Made by a program: the position numbers and the translations under genes. DNA of 64,000 nt from Candidatus Oscillochloris fontis (GTDB taxonomy: Bacteria; Chloroflexota; Chloroflexia; Chloroflexales; Chloroflexaceae), in assembly GCF_004138135.1 (NCBI RefSeq), contig NZ_RYFD01000016.1, forward strand, positions 1 to 64,000, read 5' to 3'. The notes below the pieces were generated by a model. The model was not told the DNA's origin and made no database searches. It saw only the letters and a program-made list of their open reading frames with translations. Below are positions 1-8,254 of the stretch, piece by piece (within the stretch, counting starts at the first letter, position 1; every line of letters begins with the position of its first letter).

Positions 1-107
1 TGACTGATTTCCCCTTCCATCAATGCGGACAACCCGGTTGCCGTCGTTTGACCGAAGGAGCTAATGAGATAATCACTATAGAGGTCGAACAGTTCATCGT
101 TTTTCAT
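1..107 (-). CDS. transposase N-terminus (cut by window edge)
   Basis: A minus-strand reading frame opens with ATG at 107 and runs off the left edge. The 35 visible residues (starting MKNDELFDLYSDYL and continuing through an SFGQTTATGLSALMEG segment) match, as I remember them, the N-terminus of a DDE transposase family of IS4/IS701 type common in cyanobacteria and Chloroflexota. A TACAAT box preceded by TGC lies at 115-123, so close to the ATG that the mRNA may be nearly leaderless. The gene starts 4 bp after the stop of the truncated helicase, so an IS appears to sit here. The family assignment is from memory and only the first residues are visible. Confidence 0.6.
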   Translation of the reverse strand, partial: MKNDELFDLYSDYLISSFGQTTATGLSALMEGEIS

Positions 108-110
108 AGT

Positions 111-1184
111 TCAGATTGTAGCATATCCCTGATTTTCTGGGTGCGTAAGGTGAGTTTGTAATATCTTTGGTATTACGTGATTACAAATTTCAAAAGCTTG
201 CTTCTCAGCTTCTGAGCCACACTCGGTGAAATAAATTACTCCATCTATGGTATTTGGGGGCGTGTAATAATCTCTTTCTTCAGCCAGTGCAATCTTTGAG
301 GCTGTAACAATTCTATTACCGCAACGATAGTTGAGTTGTAGTTGAAAAGTTTTGACTTGATCATGCTGGGATAACTGCTGAAATAAATCAGGTTTTGCTC
401 CCATAAAGCTATAAATAGACTGATCTCTATCCCCAACAGCGAACAGACGCACACCTACTTTAAAACATAAGTGTAATACCATTTGGTGCAATGCTTTCCC
501 AAGATCTTGGTATTCATCTACTACCAAGATTGGGAATCGAGATAGGATCAAATCGCTAACCCATTCCTGCTCCTCAATGAGTCTAAGGCCAAGAACAACC
601 ATGTCATGAAAATCAATGAGACCTCGGCGACGAAGAGCGTGTTCATATGCTTGTATAAGTTCTACCTCCTTTGCAGTCAGTTCTGAGTGGTTGTGATTTG
701 GTCCTAGGTAGGCATGACGTATTCTCTCAAAGTTTCCAAGATTATTTTCTGGGTTCTCAATTTGGCCCAAACTACTTTGAGCCTCTTCAAGCGCATTTTG
801 TCTATCAACTAGTTTGGCAACTGTAATAGACGTGGATATTCCTATATCAGACAAATAACCATAAGGAATAATAATGTGTTGCAGACAGAATGTATGAATT
901 GTACCTACGAAAAGACTTTCACGTCCCAACACTTCTAAGTCCGCAAGTCTACGTTCTAATTCGCGAGCACATTCATTACTGAAAGTCACGCAAGCAATTC
1001 CACGAGGCTCTGATACATCCTCGTGCAGCATTCGGGCAACTTTAACCGCAAGCGTTTTTGTCTTACCGCTTCCTGGTCCAGCAACAAGCACAACGTGGCC
1101 TTGGGATTCATATGCTTGCCATTGTCCAGAGTTCAGTCGGAGTTTTTCTGCTTCGAGAATGTATTTTGGAGTGTTTTTATTCAC
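111..1184 (-). CDS. UvrD/Rep-type superfamily 1 helicase (GajB-like), C-terminally truncated
   Basis: Contains SF1 helicase motifs in order: Walker A GPGSGKT (about residues 36-42), motif Ia-like VTFSN, Walker B DEYQD (223-227), motif III GDRDQSIYSFMGA (251-263) and LNYRC (284-288). It ends at 357 residues, before the second RecA domain with motifs V and VI, where family members run 500-700. The last dozen or so residues are probably encoded by the IS end next door. Start is GTG at 1184, overlapping the stop of the OLD nuclease gene by 8 bp, so the two are translationally coupled. The OLD-nuclease plus UvrD pairing is that of Gabija (GajA/GajB). The truncated product probably lacks full helicase activity. 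Confidence 0.85.
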   Translation of the reverse strand: MNKNTPKYILEAEKLRLNSGQWQAYESQGHVVLVAGPGSGKTKTLAVKVARMLHEDVSEPRGIACVTFSNECARELERRLADLEVLGRESLFVGTIHTFCLQHIIIPYGYLSDIGISTSITVAKLVDRQNALEEAQSSLGQIENPENNLGNFERIRHAYLGPNHNHSELTAKEVELIQAYEHALRRRGLIDFHDMVVLGLRLIEEQEWVSDLILSRFPILVVDEYQDLGKALHQMVLHLCFKVGVRLFAVGDRDQSIYSFMGAKPDLFQQLSQHDQVKTFQLQLNYRCGNRIVTASKIALAEERDYYTPPNTIDGVIYFTECGSEAEKQAFEICNHVIPKILQTHLTHPENQGYATI

Positions 1185-2982
1185 AGCGTCGAACTATTTC
1201 AGTTATTGCAGATCGAATGTAGTCCGGACATGTCTCAACCGTTAAACGTTGTGCCAAATTTTGAGCGAAACGTCCCTTGCTGATACCTTTAATATCTTCA
1301 AGAAGCCTTTCTATATCTACATTGCCAGGATCATTTCGCCATATCTCAGCACGCCTTCGGGCGGCTCCATTTTCGCTAAGAGCAATGACAGTATCACATA
1401 TCGTCTCATGCCCTCCTGATCGAAATAAATCTACTTCTAGCGTATGTTTATTGATGAAAATGCCGTATTTCTGACCCTCATGAATACAGTTTTCATCTGT
1501 TAGATCATTTACACTACCATCGGGTATCAATATCGAGAGAAGCCTTCTCACTCGTGCAGGCCCCAGGGCAGTTCTTGGTTCTGTAGAATTGCTCCTTACT
1601 GGATCAAAGTCGGTCAAGACTACATGAGGAATATTAAGTGCGCTTGAACCAAGCAATTTAATGTAAGGTTCAAAATGTGTTCCAGCAATAGAGCATACAG
1701 ATATTCCATGTTCGTCAAAATCATATCCAAGCAGTTTTGCAAGAACTGGGATGATGTATTCCTCTGCATCTCCCTCAACTAACACTACACCCCGTGCAAA
1801 TAAGATTTCTCCTCTCGTTACTTCAAGGTAGCGTTCTAAATCTGCCACTTCATCTTCTGTCCACTGCGTATTCGCTGTTGAAACACCCTCAGTGGCACCT
1901 ATACGTGGATTGCGCCGAAGAAGAACAAATGAACGAAGTGGGGCGATGCTCACAATATGCGGTGAGTGGGTTGTCATTAAGATATTTTGATGTAGAGGTT
2001 CATCGTGCTCTGTTGGTGTCATGCTACGCGAGCGTAAAAAGTGGCGATATGCTAGTCGCTGAACATGCGGATGAAGGTGAGCTTCAGGTTCCTCGATAGC
2101 AAGAAAAGAGTGATGCCTTTCCCCTTCGTCAAGTGCCTTCTGAATTTCTAGCGTTCTTAATGCGATATAAAGAAGATTTGCACTTCCTAAGCTTGCTTGA
2201 GCTATATCTCGGGTACCACCATCAATGTGAAGACGAATTGCGCGAAGAAGTGCTTCTGTACGCGTAGATGCAACCCGTAATGAGGTATCTATATTATGGA
2301 TGGGGCCTACCATACTCGAAAGGCGTTTTGCAATTTGTTGATCTAATTTTTTAATATATTTGTTTTGAGATAACCTGTTCTGTGTATCATGAATAGATTG
2401 AGTTATCTCTCTTAATTCTTGTGCAGATATATTTGCAAATGCACGATTTAGCAAGGGTTGTAGTGGTGAGCGACGAAAAGTGGCTAGATCATTCTCAGCA
2501 TCCCGTAGAGCCTGAAGAAGATCAAGCGGCATCCATCGCCGTTGACGATATCCTATCTGGCGAGATGGATCATCAGCACCATAAAGAAGGAATTCATATT
2601 TAGGCGAGGCTTCATTGCTTTCATTACCGCTTTGTACGCACCTAAAAAGATAGTTTAATCTTGCAATAAATGGTTGCTTCTCAATCAAGCAATCGCTGAG
2701 TGTAGCTTTGAGATCGTGGCTATATTCAAAATCTATTAAATCCACTATTATGTGAATAGAAGCATCTCTAGGAACTGGATCACCAAGACCATCCCAAAAG
2801 TCTGTTGTCTGTAACTGTCGTACACTATCAGGAAGCGAGGAATCGAGTACCAGTCGGAGTGCAAACAGAAAGTTAGTCTTCCCGACTTTATTTTCTCCTA
2901 CAATAACCGCATGATTACCCATTTTTACATCGAGATGCTGAAAGTTGCGAAAGTTCTTAATCTGGACGCCATGGATACGCAT
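1177..2982 (-). CDS. OLD-family ATP-dependent nuclease (AAA ATPase + TOPRIM), GajA-like
   Basis: Residues 1-390 form an ABC/RecF-like ATPase: Walker A GENKVGKT (29-36), Walker B/signature FLAIEEPEAHLHP (about 293-305) and a switch His in THSPH (339). A TOPRIM nuclease domain follows: VEGDAEE (402-408) with the acidic pair TDFDP (457-461). At 601 residues it has GajA length. I start it at ATG 2982, which has GGAG seven bases upstream, rather than the TTG at 2997. In Gabija this subunit is a DNA endonuclease controlled by nucleotide levels; here it lies directly downstream of type I methylase/specificity genes and is coupled to the helicase gene. Defence against phage is inferred from family and context. 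Confidence 0.88.
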   Translation of the reverse strand: MRIHGVQIKNFRNFQHLDVKMGNHAVIVGENKVGKTNFLFALRLVLDSSLPDSVRQLQTTDFWDGLGDPVPRDASIHIIVDLIDFEYSHDLKATLSDCLIEKQPFIARLNYLFRCVQSGNESNEASPKYEFLLYGADDPSRQIGYRQRRWMPLDLLQALRDAENDLATFRRSPLQPLLNRAFANISAQELREITQSIHDTQNRLSQNKYIKKLDQQIAKRLSSMVGPIHNIDTSLRVASTRTEALLRAIRLHIDGGTRDIAQASLGSANLLYIALRTLEIQKALDEGERHHSFLAIEEPEAHLHPHVQRLAYRHFLRSRSMTPTEHDEPLHQNILMTTHSPHIVSIAPLRSFVLLRRNPRIGATEGVSTANTQWTEDEVADLERYLEVTRGEILFARGVVLVEGDAEEYIIPVLAKLLGYDFDEHGISVCSIAGTHFEPYIKLLGSSALNIPHVVLTDFDPVRSNSTEPRTALGPARVRRLLSILIPDGSVNDLTDENCIHEGQKYGIFINKHTLEVDLFRSGGHETICDTVIALSENGAARRRAEIWRNDPGNVDIERLLEDIKGISKGRFAQNLAQRLTVETCPDYIRSAITEIVRRCE

Positions 2983-3034
2983 TGAAAACTCCAGCAAATG
3001 AGATTACAATTAGAGGAGTGCAATCCTGTCAGGT

Positions 3035-4330
3035 TCAGGAATATACCCTCACCCTCCCCGTCATCAACTCCTCCAGCAGCGCCCGGAACAGTTCCTCGTG
3101 CAGCGCCGTCTCCCGTTCCAGTCCCGCAATCACCGCGTCGCAAGCCCGTAGGATTTCTGCGACCTCGCGCTGCTCGGCAAGGGGTGGGATGGGTATCGCC
3201 AGCGTGGACAGCTTGGATGCACTAATATTCGATTGGCTGACACCTCGTGAAGCCATTCCTTTGAGCCGACATTGCGTAGACGACCAGTTGAGGTAGTAAT
3301 TGAGAAAAGCAGGTTCAGCCTTCTCGTAGTCAGGTATGACACGGACAAGATATGAAGCGAACACGTAGTCGCCATCAATATCGAACATACCTGTACGACC
3401 AACATGCTCAATGCTATTTGTCCGGTTGAATAGCAAGTCTCCTTTTGCGAGGCGATATTGGGCAAATGTTGCGGATTCGAGATTAATAAATTGAAGATCC
3501 TCAGGAACAACCTGTCCACCAGTTAGGTTGTTCATACGCAGTATGGGGTAGCTCCCGGCGACCTCGCCACGAATCGACAAGCCATATTGTGTCCCTTGAA
3601 TTGCTTCACCGAGCTTCACCACCTCCCACCCCTCCGGCACCTCGCCAATCTCGGTCATCTTCGTTGGTGCGCCGCGTGTCCCTTTGGTAAAGAGCGCCTG
3701 CATCAGCGCGGCCTTACGCTCACGCTCTAGCTCTGCCGCACGCCGTCGGGTTTGTGCCGCCGCCTGCGCCGACCGCAGCGCCGCCGCGATGGTGCGCTGC
3801 TCGGCGAGGGGGGGGAGGGGAATATAGGTCGCTTTATATTCCTCGAAAGATAGATTGCGGATGCCCGTCGTTCGACGCTGGAGCATTTCGGTCTGACCTG
3901 AGATATGAAAGTAAAACAAGAACGCATGCAAATACTCTGGCTCTATCGCTATTCGGTCTATGACACGTAGGCGTGAAGTGAAATTACTGAAACAATACTC
4001 ACCTTCTCGAAGATCAAAGAAGGCTACACGTCCAACTGGCTGTTTCGGGCCTCCACCTGATCGCTCAATAATGATGTCTCCCCATAGGAGACGCTTACGT
4101 AAAAGCTGACGTGATTCGATCTCTATGAGCGCAACGTCTGACATATCCAAATTGCCATTGTCTGAAAAATTGGTATTTCGGACAACAGCACACTGAACCA
4201 AAGGCTCTTTCTTTCCTGTCCAGATGCCGTTTTCAAAGGCAAAGAACTTTTCATCATTAAGTTGCACCGTTCGCCACCCATCGGGCAGATAGTCAATCTC
4301 GCTCTGATTAAGTACTAGGTCAGCAGTCAT
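3035..4330 (-). CDS. hsdS: type I restriction-modification specificity subunit HsdS
   Basis: 431 residues with the classic two-half layout: a first target-recognition domain (about 15-175), a conserved helical spacer opened by PLPPLAEQRTIAAALRSA, a second recognition domain (about 230-385), and a second near-identical helical segment PIPPLAEQREVAEILRACD near the C-terminus. The two halves would each read one part of a bipartite DNA target. It directs HsdM to methylate that sequence. The gene lies 52 bp upstream of the OLD nuclease and is separated from hsdM by about 320 bp holding a small gene on the other strand. No hsdR is present in this window. Confidence 0.95.
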   Translation of the reverse strand: MTADLVLNQSEIDYLPDGWRTVQLNDEKFFAFENGIWTGKKEPLVQCAVVRNTNFSDNGNLDMSDVALIEIESRQLLRKRLLWGDIIIERSGGGPKQPVGRVAFFDLREGEYCFSNFTSRLRVIDRIAIEPEYLHAFLFYFHISGQTEMLQRRTTGIRNLSFEEYKATYIPLPPLAEQRTIAAALRSAQAAAQTRRRAAELERERKAALMQALFTKGTRGAPTKMTEIGEVPEGWEVVKLGEAIQGTQYGLSIRGEVAGSYPILRMNNLTGGQVVPEDLQFINLESATFAQYRLAKGDLLFNRTNSIEHVGRTGMFDIDGDYVFASYLVRVIPDYEKAEPAFLNYYLNWSSTQCRLKGMASRGVSQSNISASKLSTLAIPIPPLAEQREVAEILRACDAVIAGLERETALHEELFRALLEELMTGRVRVYS

Positions 4331-4394
4331 AGTGATAGTACTTTCGGGTGATTTTCAAACAGTACTGATTTTGAAAACATACAACGAACAAGTA

Positions 4395-4403
4395 TGCTAT
4401 AAT
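4395..4403 (+). promoter_or_regulatory. extended -10 promoter for the small membrane gene
   Basis: TGC directly precedes a perfect TATAAT at 4398-4403, about 50 bp upstream of the small ORF. A TTGAAA at 4371-4376 is 21 bp away, too far for a normal -35, so activity would rest on the extended -10. Confidence 0.55.
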
Positions 4404-4453
4404 CCCTGTATTGAGGCGAACATAATTTCTTTCCATACATACAGGAGGCTCCA

Positions 4454-4630
4454 ATGTACGCTTTTCTGACTCTACTAGAGGAACTGCTGACAGACCTAAC
4501 ACTCAAGGCACTCATCGTTATCGGGTTTCTCTTGCTCGTCTTGATGTTTCCGTGGTGGGCTCCACTCCTCGCAGAAGTAATCAAGATGCACCCATGGGGT
4601 GCGGCTTTCCTATGGAATTGTGGCATCTAG
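4454..4630 (+). CDS. small single-span membrane protein inside the RM/OLD locus
   Basis: A 58-codon frame begins with ATG at 4454, five bases after a strong AGGAGG (4443-4448), and is preceded by an extended -10 promoter. The product has an amphipathic N-terminus (TLLEELLTDLTLK), one hydrophobic span (ALIVIGFLLLVLMF, about residues 19-32) and a Trp/Pro-rich C-terminal part. I do not recognise a family. It sits on the strand opposite to all neighbouring defence genes, between hsdM (convergent, 21 bp gap) and hsdS (divergent). Good RBS, promoter and a coherent membrane segment argue it is real. A role as an immunity, regulator or membrane-effector component is speculation. Confidence 0.6.
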   Translation: MYAFLTLLEELLTDLTLKALIVIGFLLLVLMFPWWAPLLAEVIKMHPWGAAFLWNCGI

Positions 4631-4651
4631 TCGCCTGCTGTTCAGCCTCAC

Positions 4652-6319
4652 TCAGCTATCGGAAGAGACTAGCAGCCCTAATCGCTCCACCACCCTGGCC
4701 AACTCCGCATCTGCATGCTCACGTTCGACACGGGCGGAGGCAATGTCGGCCAGGATCGCATCGAGCGGGCGATGTTGGGCGCGGTCGGCCACACGAACAA
4801 ATTGCGAGGGGCTAAGGTTATAGTCAGCAGCACGGGCTTCTTCCAAGGTAATCACCTGGCTCAGCTTCTCACGGCTAATCCAAGCGCGGTAGGTATCGGC
4901 TATCGCCGCTATCCCCTCTTCGGTCAGTTCGTTCTTAGGCTTGCGCTTGACGAAGTAAGCCGAGGCATTCACCAGCAGGATCTGGCCCTTACGCGCTTCA
5001 GGCTTCCTCCGGCGCAGCAGTAGGATGATCCCCGGCGCAGTGGTATTGTAGAATAGGTTCTCCGGCAATAGCACCACACCCTCGATCATATCCTGTTCCA
5101 CCAGAGCAGCGCGGATGGTCTTCTCTTTATTCGCGGACTTACTGCCCGACCCACGCGAAACCGCCCCAGTGTCAAGGACAATCGCCGCCCGTCCGCCATC
5201 CTTCAGGCATGCCAGGATATGCTGCACCCAGCCCCAATCGGCACTACTACCCGGTGGCTGCCCCGCCCCAAAACGCCCCCAGGTATCGGCGTCATAGAAT
5301 GCTTCGTCGTAGTTATCCTGGTTCCACATCGGATTGGCGACCACATAATCGAAGCGTTGCAAGCCAGCCCCAGAACTCGCAAAACGTGGGTTGGTAAACG
5401 TATCCCCAATCGCAATTTGTGAGTCGGTATAGTCGTGCAGGAACATGTTCATCTTGGCCATTGCGTAAGTAATCGGATTCAGCTCTTGGCCAAAGAGACG
5501 CGGTGCTTGGCTGCGCTGCGTTGGGCACTGCTGCTCGAAACGTAGGCGTGGCTTGAGCAGCAATCCACCGGAACCACAGGTGGGATCGTGAATTTCTGTG
5601 TAGGGCTGTGGATCGAGCAGATCAGCCATCAGGAAGCCGACCTCTTTGGGCGTATAGAACTCGCCCGCGCTCTGGCCCTGCCCCTCAGCGAACTTGCGCA
5701 GCAGGTACTCATACGCTCTGCCCAGCACATCGGGCTCAGTATTCTGGAGGCCCAGCCGATGCCGACTGATTATCTCGATGAGTGCGGCCAGTCGGTCATC
5801 ATCAAGCGTGCGCTGACCACTCTGGCGCTCATTAAAATCCTTGACATCCAGTACGCCCTGGAGATCTGTGTTCAGCCGTGCCGTCTCGCGCATCGCCGTG
5901 GTGACAAACTCACCTAACTTGCCATTGGCCCCATGATTGCGGATGCGATCCCACTGATAGGCTATTGGCACGAAAAAGCGCACAATCGGCTTGCGACCAG
6001 TGCGCAGAGCGTCGGCATGATCCTGCTCAATGACCGTGCGAGCCACATCCTCACTACCGAAAGATGCAACGTGTTTCGCCACCTCATCATCAAAGACATC
6101 AGAGAGACGCTTATAGAAGATTAGCGGAAGGATGAAATCCTTGAACTTAGGGGCATCGGTTGCACCACGAATGGTGCAAGCCGCATCCCAGAGCCATGTT
6201 TCAAGGGCAGGAATATCGAGTTGCTCGCTGCGTGCGGACACCATAGTGATCGTTGTCGGGTCGTTTTTATTTGCAGCGGTAGGTGTTTTGCGGGGGCGTC
6301 CACGAGGCACGGTAAGCAT
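4652..6319 (-). CDS. hsdM: type I restriction-modification DNA methyltransferase HsdM
   Basis: N6-adenine methyltransferase subunit of a type I system. An N-terminal helical HsdM domain (about 35-190) is followed by an N6_Mtase domain with the SAM-binding motif DPTCGSGG (245-252) and the catalytic motif as NPMW (329-332), an accepted variant of NPP[FY]. Length 555 residues is normal. The first 25 residues are basic and low-complexity, so translation may begin at Met26 (6244); neither start has a convincing Shine-Dalgarno. It partners with HsdS downstream. Because hsdR is not visible, the pair could act as the self-marking arm for the downstream OLD/UvrD proteins or for an HsdR lying beyond the IS. 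Confidence 0.95.
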   Translation of the reverse strand: MLTVPRGRPRKTPTAANKNDPTTITMVSARSEQLDIPALETWLWDAACTIRGATDAPKFKDFILPLIFYKRLSDVFDDEVAKHVASFGSEDVARTVIEQDHADALRTGRKPIVRFFVPIAYQWDRIRNHGANGKLGEFVTTAMRETARLNTDLQGVLDVKDFNERQSGQRTLDDDRLAALIEIISRHRLGLQNTEPDVLGRAYEYLLRKFAEGQGQSAGEFYTPKEVGFLMADLLDPQPYTEIHDPTCGSGGLLLKPRLRFEQQCPTQRSQAPRLFGQELNPITYAMAKMNMFLHDYTDSQIAIGDTFTNPRFASSGAGLQRFDYVVANPMWNQDNYDEAFYDADTWGRFGAGQPPGSSADWGWVQHILACLKDGGRAAIVLDTGAVSRGSGSKSANKEKTIRAALVEQDMIEGVVLLPENLFYNTTAPGIILLLRRRKPEARKGQILLVNASAYFVKRKPKNELTEEGIAAIADTYRAWISREKLSQVITLEEARAADYNLSPSQFVRVADRAQHRPLDAILADIASARVEREHADAELARVVERLGLLVSSDS

Positions 6320-6393
6320 CCTTATTAAGCAACCAACCCTAGATTGCGAGGAGCGGCTTCATATTTGTTTGCGCCTAGTATAGCAATTCAAAA

Positions 6394-6423
6394 GGAGAGC
6401 CGCAACATAGTGCGGCTCTCTCC
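6394..6423 (-). terminator. intrinsic terminator downstream of the stress-protein gene
   Basis: A 10-bp perfect stem (GAGAGCCGCA at 6395-6404 with its complement at 6411-6420), 6-nt loop. Read on the minus strand it is followed by CCTTTT. It lies about 195 bp past the stop of the minus-strand universal-stress gene and before hsdM. Confidence 0.55.
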
Positions 6424-6593
6424 TAGGGCCACGTCATGCCACCTGACCACCCAGCGACTGAAGTCGACGACTAACCCCACAAAGTCCGCCTACGCAGGCT
6501 TGCTCCAGCCCGCGTAGGCGGGCTTTGCACCATCTAGCCGGGGGATTCATCTCCACGGCGACCCCAGTGTGAGAACAATGACGTGGCACTAGG
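6422..6593. repeat. nested palindromic 172-bp element (REP/MITE-like)
   Basis: Outer inverted repeats CCTAGGGCCACGTCAT (6422-6437) and ATGACGTGGCACTAGG (6578-6593) match at 15 of 16 positions. The centre (6480-6527) is a long hairpin with CAAAG..CTTTG ends and CCGCCTACGC arms around a short loop. Smaller palindromes (CGACTGAAGTCG; a GGATT..TCC segment) flank it. The centre resembles a hairpin repeat I associate with Chloroflexota and cyanobacterial genomes. No gene is visible within it. Confidence 0.7.
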
Positions 6594-6617
6594 CGCTTCC
6601 CCACCCCGATCCGAGGA

Positions 6618-7562
6618 CTATCCAGTCACCAACAGCGGCACGTTACTCGCTTGGGTCACCTTCTCGGCGGTACCGCCAAGGAAGGTATGCACCGAATTGC
6701 TCACGCCTTGGCGTCCGATCACGATCATGTCAATGTGCTTGCGGGCGGCCTCTTCGACAATCTCCTCGGCGATATGTCCCACCGGAACGCTCGTGGTTAC
6801 ATGGCGCCCCACATCACGAGCGATCCCCTCGGCGATATGGTCGAGGTAGCCGAAAGCTAGTTCGCGCAGCCGTCCGGTGGCAGCATCAGCGGAGAGGGTC
6901 GCAATCGGTGCCTCGACCGGATCAATGACCTGCGAGAGCAATACCTCAGCGCGGGCGACATGCGCCAAGGCGGTGCCCAGTGGCAAGGCACGCTCAGCGG
7001 TGATTGAGCCATCCAGGCAGATCATCATGCGGCGGAGCGCCGGTGAGGCCGGACGTTCTTTGTCCTCGACTCCCCGCACCACGAGTGTGGGGTGGGTAGA
7101 CTGTTGTAGCACACGGGCGGTGACACTGCCCAGCGCCCAGCGTAACAACCCGCTCTTGCCGTGGGTGGCCATGACAATCATGGTGTCGGTGTAACGTCCT
7201 GCTGCTACCACAATCTCTTCAGCCGGAACCCCAAAGGCGACCTCAACCTCAACCTTTGTTGCGTGTTCAGCCAGAGCATCGGCGTGGTGCTTCAGATAGG
7301 TCTCGGCCTCCGATTGAAGCGCCTCACGCATATTCTCCTGCTGCTCATCCCGATCCCCCAAGGTGTCCCCGGCGGCTCCCAACAAAACCGCCTCGTAGCG
7401 TACCAAATTGTTCACCACCCCCGGTGGTACAACCCGTAACAGTCGAATCGTAGTTGGTACCAACCCGGCCAACATCTGAGCGAAGGGAAGTGCCTGCTCG
7501 GCAAGTGATGATCCGTCAAGCGGCACAAGTAGATTGAGCGACGACACTGTCTGTCTCGACAT
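6618..7562 (-). CDS. tandem-domain universal stress protein (UspA family)
   Basis: Two UspA domains in one 314-residue chain: the first opens LNLLVPLDGSSLAEQALPFA, the second RRMMICLDGSITAERALPLG. Each ends in the nucleotide-binding type segment (MIVMATHGKSGLLRWALGS; MIVIGRQGVSNSVHTFLGG), suggesting ATP-binding Usp. I start it at ATG 7562 because AAGGAG precedes it; the open frame upstream (to 7742) overlaps a leader hairpin and has no family similarity. It is probably transcribed alone and ended by the hairpin at 6394-6423. Likely a soluble stress/survival protein; the specific stimulus cannot be told. Confidence 0.9.
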   Translation of the reverse strand: MSRQTVSSLNLLVPLDGSSLAEQALPFAQMLAGLVPTTIRLLRVVPPGVVNNLVRYEAVLLGAAGDTLGDRDEQQENMREALQSEAETYLKHHADALAEHATKVEVEVAFGVPAEEIVVAAGRYTDTMIVMATHGKSGLLRWALGSVTARVLQQSTHPTLVVRGVEDKERPASPALRRMMICLDGSITAERALPLGTALAHVARAEVLLSQVIDPVEAPIATLSADAATGRLRELAFGYLDHIAEGIARDVGRHVTTSVPVGHIAEEIVEEAARKHIDMIVIGRQGVSNSVHTFLGGTAEKVTQASNVPLLVTG

Positions 7563-7608
7563 ACCGGTTTCTCCTTGTTGCTCACAGTACGCTATATGTG
7601 TTATCAAC

Positions 7609-7646
7609 CCGGTGGAGAGACGCACGATAGAACGTCTCTCCACCGG
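7609..7646 (-). promoter_or_regulatory. leader hairpin upstream of the stress-protein gene
   Basis: A perfect 14-bp stem (CCGGTGGAGAGACG at 7609-7622 with its complement at 7633-7646), 10-nt loop, in the 5' leader of the Usp gene. An extended -10 (TGC-TATCAT, minus strand) at 7699-7707 would give a leader of about 130 nt. No U-run follows, so it is more likely an mRNA-stability or regulatory element than a terminator. Confidence 0.4.
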
Positions 7647-7795
7647 AGGGTTTGGTGAGTGGAGGGTAGGGATGAAACATAATTCCACTCTATCTTGTAT
7701 GATAGCAGAGCCAGATACGTTTTTGGGGGAAGTTCTCTGCACGCGGGGTTAGTAGGATGACTATAACTTAGCTTTCGCCGCAAGTCGCGTAAGCC

Positions 7796-8251
7796 TTACT
7801 CCTCCTGCTCCATGTACCCGCCCTCTCCACCATTGCGCATATGATCGAGGTAGTCTTGCAGGATGATCGAGGCCGCCACCTGATCGATCTGCTGTTTGCG
7901 CTTCTCTGGCTTTACGCCCATCTCGCGCAGGAGTTGTTCGGCCACTGTCGTGGTGTAGCGTTCGTCAAACAGCATGATCGGTAATCCTACATGCTGCTCA
8001 AGCTCTTGAGCAAAGGTGCGGGTCTGTTCGGCTTGTGGCCCGATCTCGCCACGGAGGGTGAGTGGTAGCCCGACCACGATCACCTGGACTTCATGCTCGC
8101 GCACGAGGCGGGCGATCATGGTGAGCGCTTGGGGGCGTGGGTTGGCATTGATGGTGGTGAGCGGGCTGGCGAGCATCCCTAGCGCATCGCTGAGGGCAAC
8201 TCCGATCCGCCGCTCACCAACATCAAGCCCAAGGAGACGTTGTTCCGGCAT
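7796..8251 (-). CDS. ruvX: Holliday-junction resolvase-like RuvX/YqgF
   Basis: 151 residues with the RNase H-like fold of YqgF: LGLDVGERRIGVALSD at the N-terminus, VVGLPLTLRGEIG in the middle, FDERYTTTVAEQLL and a C-terminal DQVAASIILQDYL carrying the last acidic residue. Proposed roles are pre-16S rRNA 5' processing and Holliday junction cleavage. ATG at 8251 is only 3 bp after the stop of the upstream membrane protein, making it the last gene of an alaS operon. Linkage of alaS with yqgF is widespread in bacteria. A short acidic tail (GGYMEQEE) is extra. Confidence 0.95.
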   Translation of the reverse strand: MPEQRLLGLDVGERRIGVALSDALGMLASPLTTINANPRPQALTMIARLVREHEVQVIVVGLPLTLRGEIGPQAEQTRTFAQELEQHVGLPIMLFDERYTTTVAEQLLREMGVKPEKRKQQIDQVAASIILQDYLDHMRNGGEGGYMEQEE

Positions 8252-8254
8252 GCG

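Noticed and set aside
7563-7742. 60-residue N-terminal extension of the universal stress protein
   Set aside because: Runs through a leader hairpin, lacks Usp similarity, while ATG 7562 has a good RBS.
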